From positions 1-9,506 of the forward strand of contig DAOUPF010000027.1 in assembly GCA_030626265.1 (NCBI GenBank): a stretch of 9,506 bases of DNA. Reading direction: 5' to 3'. Made by a program: the position numbers and the translations under genes. The notes under the pieces are model-generated. The model saw nothing but the letters and a program-made list of their open reading frames with translations. It was not told where the DNA came from and searched no databases. The stretch is from Sulfurovum sp. (GTDB taxonomy: Bacteria; Campylobacterota; Campylobacteria; Campylobacterales; Sulfurovaceae). Shown in pieces: positions 1-5,378 of this stretch (positions within the stretch are counted from its first letter, which is position 1; the number at the start of each line of letters is the position of its first letter).

Positions 1-2
1 AC

Positions 3-62
3 ATTTATGATGAAAGTGTAGGAACAAAAGCAAGAAAATACATTCCATGGTGGGCCAAATGA
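3..62 (+). CDS. C-terminal end of an unidentified upstream gene (partial)
   Basis: Frame 3 is open from the window edge to a TGA at 60-62 and reads IYDESVGTKARKYIPWWAK. The other two forward frames stop within the first 21 bases, so this is the only frame that could carry a gene in from the left. I do not recognise the family from 19 residues. The stop overlaps the next start by one base (TGATG, 60-64), as is usual in tightly packed bacterial operons, and that is the main reason to believe it is coding. RhuM genes are often found inside type I restriction-modification operons, so an hsd gene is one possibility, but nothing in these residues shows it. Confidence 0.35.
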   Translation: MYDESVGTKARKYIPWWAK

Positions 63-196
63 TGAATAATTTGTTTGACCGTTGTTTGATTGAAGTCTTA
101 ATAATACCTAAAACTAAAGATAAAAAGTCCAGTTTTAGGGCATTGTATGTGAAAGATTTGTTTCACCGTTGTTTGATTGGTAGAATATTTATATGA
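62..196 (+). CDS. Possible 44-aa small protein with a duplicated LF(D/H)RCLI motif
   Basis: ATG 62-64 opens a 44-codon frame ending in TGA 194-196. Its start overlaps the previous stop by one base (TGATG) and its stop overlaps the next start by four bases (ATGA, 193-196), so both junctions look translationally coupled. The peptide is basic and has no signal peptide or clear membrane segment. It contains the same motif twice, NLFDRCLIEVL near residues 3-13 and DLFHRCLIGRI near 32-42. The copies are encoded by two 24-bp direct repeats exactly 29 codons apart and in phase. The purine-rich GGTGGG at 49-54 is a weak ribosome-binding candidate. I recognise no family. It could instead be a chance frame across a regulatory or remnant region, because the repeats and hairpin may have a DNA or RNA role. 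Confidence 0.35.
   Translation: MNNLFDRCLIEVLIIPKTKDKKSSFRALYVKDLFHRCLIGRIFI
69..92 (+). repeat. 24-bp direct repeat, copy 1
   Basis: This copy matches positions 156-179 at 23 of 24 bases; the only difference is G77 against C164. The shared tail is CCGTTGTTTGATTG. The copies are 87 bp apart start to start, which keeps them in the same frame of the small ORF. A 33-nt inverted repeat sits between them. Confidence 0.85.
107..139 (+). repeat. Inverted repeat: 9-bp stem, 15-nt loop
   Basis: CCTAAAACT at 107-115 is perfectly complementary to AGTTTTAGG at 131-139, with a 15-nt loop. It lies between the two 24-bp direct repeats and inside the possible small ORF. No T-run follows on the + strand, so it does not look like a Rho-independent terminator in that direction. 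It could be an operator, an RNA structure affecting translation of the RhuM-like gene, or a remnant of a mobile element. Confidence 0.6.
156..179 (+). repeat. 24-bp direct repeat, copy 2
   Basis: This is the second copy of the 69-92 repeat, with one mismatch. It ends 13 bp before the ATG of the RhuM-like gene, so any protein or RNA acting on it would be close to that gene's translation start. Confidence 0.85.
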
Positions 197-732
197 GCAA
201 AATAACCGAAAATGAAATAGAACTCTTCGCTATTGAGCTTTTTGAAAAAGGAAGAAGTACCATAAGTGGGCATTTAAAAAATATATTTGAAGAAAAAGAA
301 CTTGATGAAAGAGTGGTATGTCGGGGTTTCCGACATACCACTGCTCATGGAGCTATAAAAGACAAAACTCAAGAAAAAAGTGTGAAATATTATAATCTAA
401 AAGCTATCATAGCAGTAGCAAAAAACTATTTAAATGAGGAACATATAGAACAGTTGAAACGGATGGTGTCAGCTTACCTAGATTTGGCAGAAGATAGAGC
501 CTTAAGAGGTATAGTTATCAACATGAAAGATTGGGTAGAGTTTTTAGATAAGTTTTTAGCATTAGCTGACTATACTATCTTACTTAATAAAAGAAAAATA
601 TCTGCACTTGAAGTAAAATTAAAAGCTTATGCAGAGCATGAAGAGTATAGGGTAATACAAGATATGAAATATATAAGTGATTTTGATAAACTATTCTTAG
701 ATATAGAAAATAGTGATAGGAAGGTTAGTTAA
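193..732 (+). CDS. RhuM-family protein, internally shortened (179 aa)
   Basis: I recognise both ends of the virulence RhuM family. Residues about 17-72 carry the N-terminal block (LFEKGRSTIS, IFEEKELDE, VCRGFRHT, VKYYNLKAIIAV), a region of DNA-binding or antirepressor character. Residues about 75-170 carry the C-terminal block (AKNYLNEE, YLDLAEDRA, MKDWVEFLDKFL, YRVIQDMKYISDFDKLF). In full-length RhuM, usually about 330-345 aa from my recall, these blocks are separated by roughly 130-150 residues beginning GYRVxSxRGTQFRxWA. Here that middle is absent and the halves are fused in frame near residue 74. The usual residues before the LTQxxxAELF segment are also missing. ATG 193 is the first possible start because an in-frame TAG lies at 181-183. 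The start overlaps the small ORF stop by ATGA, and the stop lies one base before the next start. The molecular function of RhuM is unknown. It may be a working minimal form or a decayed gene kept in frame. Codon use looks more A+T-rich than in the GTPase genes. Confidence 0.8.
   Translation: MSKITENEIELFAIELFEKGRSTISGHLKNIFEEKELDERVVCRGFRHTTAHGAIKDKTQEKSVKYYNLKAIIAVAKNYLNEEHIEQLKRMVSAYLDLAEDRALRGIVINMKDWVEFLDKFLALADYTILLNKRKISALEVKLKAYAEHEEYRVIQDMKYISDFDKLFLDIENSDRKVS
312..342 (+). repeat. Perfect 13-bp inverted repeat, 5-nt loop, inside the RhuM-like gene
   Basis: AGTGGTATGTCGG at 312-324 pairs perfectly with CCGACATACCACT at 330-342 around the loop GGTTT. This is the strongest hairpin in the window. 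It encodes part of the VVCRGFRHTT segment. The family consensus there (VCRxFRHT) is itself prone to palindromic coding, which may explain a core of about 9 bp but does not require the outer pairs. No T-run follows, so it is not a simple terminator. Confidence 0.8.
718..724 (+). promoter_or_regulatory. Ribosome-binding site AGGAAGG that decides a TTG start
   Basis: AGGAAGG lies inside the last codons of the RhuM-like gene and 9 nt before TTG 734. It falls after the alternative in-frame GTG at 713, so it cannot serve that codon, and no comparable purine motif precedes 713. Confidence 0.65.
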
Positions 733-733
733 G

Positions 734-3112
734 TTGAATATATTAAATGACTTTTTCTTTCTAGCTTGGCAAAAAGAGCCTATCTCTATCTCCGTAGATA
801 GTAATGACTTTTTTCTAACACTACTTTTGAAAAACTATGCAGATTTTTGTGACTTCGCATCTGTTATTCTAATCACCTCTTCATCTAACTTTTCTGAACT
901 ATCACAGATACAAGAGCCCAAAGATGCTATAACATTTTTTATAGCTAGTGATGATTGGGATAAGGCAACTGTGCAGGGTGTGCAGTGTCGACTTTTGTCT
1001 TTCTTAAGTTTTCATGGAGATATGGTACTAAACAAAGATATAAGCAAGAGACTAGATATGCTTAGAAAATCAAGTGTCATTGGATATGAGACATCAAGGC
1101 GTCTTATATCCATACTCTCACTCATCAAAGAGAAGAGAAAAGCCAAGGAGATAGTAGTTGCAAAAGAGAGTATAGAGGGTGACTCTTTTTATGAGAGTGG
1201 TGTTTTGATACTCAGAGAGCAGGTAAAGACTCTAGCTGAGAGTATAGAAGATAAAGAACTTCTACTTAGAGTAAATGCTGTACCTGTAAAGCTAGACAAT
1301 CAAAAGTTTTCCATAGGGATAACAGGTGTGATGAATGCAGGTAAGTCTACTATGTTAAATGCACTGTTGGGTTCTGAGGTACTGGGTACTTCTGTAGTAC
1401 CAGAGACGGCAAATCTAACTATCATCAAGTACGCATCAGAGCCTAAGGCCTCTGTAAACTTCTGGAGTGAGAGAGAGTGGAGTAGTATAGAGAGAAGTGC
1501 AGAATCTCTGGAAAGTATGAAGAATTTTGTATCAGAGACTAGGGAACATTTCGATGATGACTTTGCTAGCTATGTGACAGGTGAGGGTAGGAGTATAGAT
1601 ATATCTATAGAGGCTCTTCCATCATATACTTCTGCTAAGCACTCTGATAAAAAGTGTAACTTGGTTAAGAGTGTAGAGCTATACAGTGATCTAGAGTTTG
1701 TCAAAAATGGTGTAGAGATAGTAGATACTCCAGGGTTAGATGACCCAGTCATACAGAGAGAAGAGATCACCAAGACATATCTGATGGATTGTGATTTGCT
1801 ATGTCATCTGATGAATGTAGGGCAATCAGCCACACAAAAAGATATAGACTTTATAGTGGATTCTCTGCTCTATAGTAGTGTGGCTCAGCTACTAGTAGTA
1901 ATCACTAGGATAGATACTGTCTCAACCCAAGATCTAGAAGAGGTGATAGCGTATACAAAAAGAAGCATCAAGAGCAAGCTAGAGTCTCTGGATAAAACAG
2001 CACAGTTTGATAGTATCATCGAGAGGATAGATTTCATCCCAATAGCTGGCAAGATGGCACTACTACATCGTACAGGTAAAGGAGATGAGGCACTAGCACT
2101 AGGATATAGCCTAGAGAAAAGTGGTATAGGAGATATAGAGGAGTATCTAAGAGTTGTTCTGTTTGGTGATGACTCACAAAAAGCAAGGCTCATCATAGAA
2201 GCTAGTATAAAAGAGCTAGGTATGCTAATCAAAGCACAGATAGATGCTTATGAGATAGAGCAGGGGATGCTGGGGAAAGATTCAGATGAGATAGCCCAAG
2301 AGTATGAGAGATACCAAGAGCAGATATCTGGCATCAAATCCAATATGCTTAGATTGGATGAGAGGATAGCTGATAGTAGAGATGAATTGGTAGACTACTT
2401 CTCAGTCTTGTCAAACTTTGCATCTAACAAGCTCAAAAGCCTACAATCACTACTGAAGAGACGGGTATTTGATGATGTCTCATATGAGCTTAGAAAGAAC
2501 AAGAGAAAGCCAACTGCCGAGAGGATAGCAGCTATCATAGAGACTGGTATGAAGGATGGGTTTATAGATCTGTTGCGTGATTATAGATATCAGTTCCAAA
2601 GAAAAGTAGATGGTGCATTGGAGAAGATAGATAGTGATTTTGAAGGGTTTTCTATAGAGAATGACAATAGTATACATAACTCTAAAGAGTTTTTTGAAAA
2701 ACACTTCTCTATCCTAAATCTAGTAAACTCAAATCTACTCTTGATAGAAAATATAAACAGTGACATCAAATCTCATAACAAAAAAGAGATGCAAGCTCTA
2801 GATATGAGTTTAGAAAACCATTTTCAGCTAGCTATAGATGAACTACACTCCAAATTCAAAGACAAAGCAGATATAGTTCATCATGAGCTAGTGGGAGATT
2901 TTGAGAGACGATGTAAAGCACCTCTGGAGAGAATAGAGTTTGAGATATCTAGTAGAGAAGGTATACTAACAGAGGCTAGTGATAGAGCCAAAGACAAGTC
3001 CTTTGACCACTCTCGAAGAGCCAAAGATATAGATAACAAAGTAAAAGTCATAAAAGTGACTAAAGAGACTATAGAAGAGCTGATGACAAATAGTATAGGA
3101 GGTGTCAAATGA
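734..3112 (+). CDS. Dynamin-like GTPase, DLP1-type partner (792 aa)
   Basis: This is a large bacterial dynamin-family GTPase expected to remodel or tether membranes from the cytoplasmic side in a GTP-dependent way. Numbering from TTG 734, residues 1 to about 165 form an N-terminal extension I cannot assign. The GTPase domain follows, with G1 GVMNAGKST at 198-206, a G2-region Thr in PETANLT at 223-229, G3 DTPGL at 331-335 and G4 TRID at 391-394 (T/RxxD form of N/TKxD). Residues from about 480 are almost wholly helical and charged, as expected for the stalk and trunk, with coiled-coil-like stretches near 500-560 and the C-terminus. A mildly hydrophobic segment, LNLVNSNLLLIEN, is a possible membrane-contact tip. 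There is no signal peptide or clear transmembrane helix. The stop overlaps the next GTPase start by ATGA. The tandem layout matches the C. jejuni Cj0411/Cj0412 (DLP1/DLP2) pair, which assembles as a hetero-oligomer. DLP1-type assignment rests on gene order and length. A GTG start at 713 would add seven residues. Confidence 0.9.
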   Translation: MNILNDFFFLAWQKEPISISVDSNDFFLTLLLKNYADFCDFASVILITSSSNFSELSQIQEPKDAITFFIASDDWDKATVQGVQCRLLSFLSFHGDMVLNKDISKRLDMLRKSSVIGYETSRRLISILSLIKEKRKAKEIVVAKESIEGDSFYESGVLILREQVKTLAESIEDKELLLRVNAVPVKLDNQKFSIGITGVMNAGKSTMLNALLGSEVLGTSVVPETANLTIIKYASEPKASVNFWSEREWSSIERSAESLESMKNFVSETREHFDDDFASYVTGEGRSIDISIEALPSYTSAKHSDKKCNLVKSVELYSDLEFVKNGVEIVDTPGLDDPVIQREEITKTYLMDCDLLCHLMNVGQSATQKDIDFIVDSLLYSSVAQLLVVITRIDTVSTQDLEEVIAYTKRSIKSKLESLDKTAQFDSIIERIDFIPIAGKMALLHRTGKGDEALALGYSLEKSGIGDIEEYLRVVLFGDDSQKARLIIEASIKELGMLIKAQIDAYEIEQGMLGKDSDEIAQEYERYQEQISGIKSNMLRLDERIADSRDELVDYFSVLSNFASNKLKSLQSLLKRRVFDDVSYELRKNKRKPTAERIAAIIETGMKDGFIDLLRDYRYQFQRKVDGALEKIDSDFEGFSIENDNSIHNSKEFFEKHFSILNLVNSNLLLIENINSDIKSHNKKEMQALDMSLENHFQLAIDELHSKFKDKADIVHHELVGDFERRCKAPLERIEFEISSREGILTEASDRAKDKSFDHSRRAKDIDNKVKVIKVTKETIEELMTNSIGGVK
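3097..3102 (+). promoter_or_regulatory. Consensus ribosome-binding site for the second GTPase
   Basis: AGGAGG lies 6 nt before ATG 3109 and within the end of the upstream GTPase gene. It is a full match to the anti-Shine-Dalgarno complement. With the ATGA overlap it suggests near-equal production of the two GTPases, as a hetero-oligomer would need. Confidence 0.85.
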
Positions 3113-5112
3113 GTATCTTGGACTCTTTTATCCTCTCATACAATGAAAAGTTTGATAGGAAAGTACCAGAGTTTGATGAGGATCTTTTGGGCTTCATAGA
3201 GAAAACTAAGTATCTGCTACTAGATGAGAAGATGTCTCCATCAGTTGAGCTTAGAGAGAGACTATCAGGGCTTCATGTGAGAGCGAGAGAGCCTATGAAG
3301 GTGGCTATCACTGGGCAGTTTTCTAGTGGTAAATCAACATTTCTCAATGCTCTGTTATCAAAAAATATACTTCCCACTGGCATCACCCCAGTCACCTCAA
3401 AAGTCAACTATATCAGATATGGAGATGAGCTCAAAATCAGAGTACACTACATAGATGGTAGAGATGAGTATCAGAGTGTGGAGCATATAGCTAGATTTAC
3501 AGACCAGAGAAGTACGGTGGAGGAGATAGAGTATCTCACGCTCTATGCACCACTGGAGCTGTTGCGTGAGATAACCTTTGTTGATACTCCAGGGCTAAAC
3601 TCTCAGGACAATAGCGACACTACTACTACAGAGAAAGTACTCAAAGAGGTAGATGGTATCCTCTGGTTATCTCTCATGGATAATGCTGGCAAGCTAAGTG
3701 AAGCAGAAACACTAGCCAAATATTTAGACCAGTATCAGGGTAAATCTCTATGTGTATTGAATCAAAAAGATAAATTCTCATATACACAAGTAGAGCAGAG
3801 TGTATCTTATGTCAAGCAGAGCTTTTCTGAGTTTTTCTCAGAGGTTGTGCCTATCTCTGCTATGCAAGCTTTGAAGTCTCGTAGTCATGACAAGAGCCTG
3901 CTAGCTGATGAAGAGCTAGATAGGTTCATGAGAACACTATCTACAGATATCAAAGCAGATACTCTTGAAAATATATCACTCATGTATGAGAAGTATCAAA
4001 AAAATGTAGATGAGATACTATCCACTGATCTGTCCAAAAATCTAAATCTATTAGAAGAGTCCAATATACAAAGCGTGCTTGACTTCATAGATGAGCATAT
4101 CAGACCAGTGGCTACTAGCTCAAAAGAGTTTGCTATTAGAAGAGATATAAACCAGATATGTAATAAACTGATAGATCAACAGAGGATATTTTTAAAGATT
4201 TATGATGAGCTGGCTTTAGAGCTGAGAGAGTTTGAGGCTGAAGCAGATGAGATATTTGCTCAGCTCAAAGGTAAATTTTCTAAGCAGTTACAAAATGCTT
4301 ACAGCAAGATAGAGGAGATCATAGAGGTCATAGCTGAAGATATATATGACCATATCATCACAAGTGAGAGGATAAGGTATACAGAGAAAAAGAGCAGACT
4401 ACTAAAGAGCAGTATCTCATACCTACCAGTAGAGTACAAGGTGTCAAAGATAGCTTCGGATGTCATATACAAGAGATTGTTTTTTGATGATGATGTAGTG
4501 GGTAAGATGTTCAAAAAGTATGTCAAAAATCTAAAAGAGATTCAGCATGAGGTCAATGACAACAATGCTCTAGTATATGATATGCTCAAAAAGAGGATAA
4601 GAGGGTGGCAAAGCCCATATGAGCTCATACAAAAACAAGATTCTGTACACTCATCTATGGAGTTCGCCAATATACGTAAATTTGCCTCAAAAGCATATGA
4701 GAATATCCTCAGACCATTTAGCGATGAGATACACGCTTCATATGCCAAAATAAGCTCAGAATTCAACCACCTAAGTTCAGCTGTGAGCTTCAACTACCAA
4801 AATGCCACACAGGTCAGCATAGCCTTCCTAGAGCAAAAGATAGAGCAGTCCATATCACTATACGAACAAGACCCTACGCAGTTCACACTATTTGTCCCCA
4901 AACTAGATGAGATACGAGACAGACTAGGCATAAGCTTCCACCTCTACGAACTACAAAACATGATGAGTACCAAAAATACATTCCTAAGTAAAAACTACGA
5001 TAGGCTCATGAGTGAATTTAAAATGATCAACGAAGAGAGAGATGCTTTTATAGAGCAGAGAAAAGCTAGGCATAAGAGAGTGGTTGAGATATTAGAGAGG
5101 CATATAGAATAA
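3109..5112 (+). CDS. Dynamin-like GTPase, DLP2-type partner (667 aa)
   Basis: This is the second dynamin-family GTPase, with a full set of nucleotide-binding motifs. G1 is GQFSSGKST at residues 69-77, the G2 region is ITPVTSK at 92-98, G3 is DTPGL at 159-163 and G4 is NQKD at 218-221. All G-motif residues are present, so it should bind and probably hydrolyse GTP. Residues from about 300 are rich in Glu, Lys, Asp and Ile/Leu and read as long helices, including a likely coiled coil at about 343-388, fitting a dynamin trunk. The C-terminus is basic (QRKARHKRVVEILERHIE). I see no signal peptide or transmembrane segment, so membrane binding may come mainly from the upstream partner. It overlaps that gene by 4 nt and has a consensus ribosome-binding site. 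The two GTPases are clearly different proteins, not a recent duplication. By analogy with C. jejuni Cj0412 it would form a mixed oligomer with the upstream protein; a phage-defence role of the Eleos/LeoBC type is an alternative. Confidence 0.9.
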   Translation: MSILDSFILSYNEKFDRKVPEFDEDLLGFIEKTKYLLLDEKMSPSVELRERLSGLHVRAREPMKVAITGQFSSGKSTFLNALLSKNILPTGITPVTSKVNYIRYGDELKIRVHYIDGRDEYQSVEHIARFTDQRSTVEEIEYLTLYAPLELLREITFVDTPGLNSQDNSDTTTTEKVLKEVDGILWLSLMDNAGKLSEAETLAKYLDQYQGKSLCVLNQKDKFSYTQVEQSVSYVKQSFSEFFSEVVPISAMQALKSRSHDKSLLADEELDRFMRTLSTDIKADTLENISLMYEKYQKNVDEILSTDLSKNLNLLEESNIQSVLDFIDEHIRPVATSSKEFAIRRDINQICNKLIDQQRIFLKIYDELALELREFEAEADEIFAQLKGKFSKQLQNAYSKIEEIIEVIAEDIYDHIITSERIRYTEKKSRLLKSSISYLPVEYKVSKIASDVIYKRLFFDDDVVGKMFKKYVKNLKEIQHEVNDNNALVYDMLKKRIRGWQSPYELIQKQDSVHSSMEFANIRKFASKAYENILRPFSDEIHASYAKISSEFNHLSSAVSFNYQNATQVSIAFLEQKIEQSISLYEQDPTQFTLFVPKLDEIRDRLGISFHLYELQNMMSTKNTFLSKNYDRLMSEFKMINEERDAFIEQRKARHKRVVEILERHIE

Positions 5113-5127
5113 GTCTAAAATATCGAC

Positions 5128-5163
5128 ACTCTTTTATATATGTATATTTCACAGAGTTTCTTT
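5128..5163 (+). terminator. Weak terminator candidate after the GTPase operon
   Basis: ACTCT (5128-5132) can pair with AGAGT (5153-5157), with an inner ATATA/TATAT stem, and TTCTTT follows at 5158-5163. The stem is short, A+T-rich and interrupted, so termination here is uncertain. It is nevertheless the best hairpin followed by T residues between the two transcription units. Confidence 0.3.
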
Positions 5164-5306
5164 GGTTACATATATGGTTACTATCTTAAGACTAACTGTA
5201 TTGTTGAATACCAAGATGTCTTTTTCATAGGTTGTTTAAGTGAGAAAGTTAGTTAGTATAATAACCTTTAATATTACACAAACAAATAATGTTACTTTAA
5301 TAAAAA

Positions 5307-5347
5307 TATAATAATTTCAACAAACTAAAAATATATTAGACTATACT
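5307..5347 (+). promoter_or_regulatory. Candidate promoter region for the lipoprotein gene
   Basis: Two sigma-70 -10-like boxes lie in very A+T-rich DNA before the lipoprotein start: TATAAT at 5307-5312 and TATACT at 5342-5347. Neither has a good -35 box at the usual spacing. Housekeeping promoters in Campylobacterota commonly lack a conserved -35 and depend on A/T-rich upstream DNA, so this is not disqualifying. I cannot choose between the boxes. Confidence 0.35.
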
Positions 5348-5366
5348 ACTCATACTTATTTATGAA

Positions 5367-5375
5367 GAGGGGGAG
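5367..5375 (+). promoter_or_regulatory. Strong ribosome-binding site of the lipoprotein gene
   Basis: GAGGGGGAG precedes ATG 5379, with GAGG ending 8 nt upstream of the start. It confirms this ATG, which also places a lipoprotein signal peptide at the N-terminus. Confidence 0.75.
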
Positions 5376-5378
5376 AGA

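Larger units (their letters stand above)
5113..5378 (+). other. 266-bp A+T-rich intergenic region
   Basis: No reading frame here looks like a gene. Apart from the terminator and promoter candidates listed separately, it has a tandem TGGTTAC at 5163-5169 and 5175-5181, a palindromic TCTTAAGA at 5184-5191 within an imperfect GTTA...TAAC inverted repeat, and another TATAAT at 5257-5262. It separates the GTPase operon from the lipoprotein gene and is long enough to hold independent transcription signals. Confidence 0.7.

Noticed and set aside
69..179. Possible CRISPR array from the two 24-bp repeats
   Set aside because: There are only two copies, the 63-bp spacing is too long for a spacer and contains an inverted repeat, and no cas gene is visible.
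158..186. Promoter TTGTTT, 17-bp spacer, TAGAAT before the RhuM-like gene
   Set aside because: The spacing is good, but the -35 matches only three bases and transcription would begin about at the ATG, giving a leaderless message. The overlapping genes upstream make readthrough more likely. The match may simply reflect the repeat sequence.
312..342. Hairpin as a Rho-independent terminator
   Set aside because: The bases after the stem are GCTCATGG with no T-run, and the reading frame continues normally.
1570..2704. Reverse-strand open frames opposite the first GTPase gene, such as 1570-1773, 1885-2232 and 2480-2704
   Set aside because: They lie opposite a gene with complete GTPase motifs, their translations are low-complexity Ser/Leu/Ile strings without recognisable domains, and they arise from codon bias on the + strand.
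5163..5191. Tandem TGGTTAC and TCTTAAGA palindrome as a phage attachment site
   Set aside because: No tRNA gene, integrase or matching second copy is visible in the window, so an att site cannot be supported.
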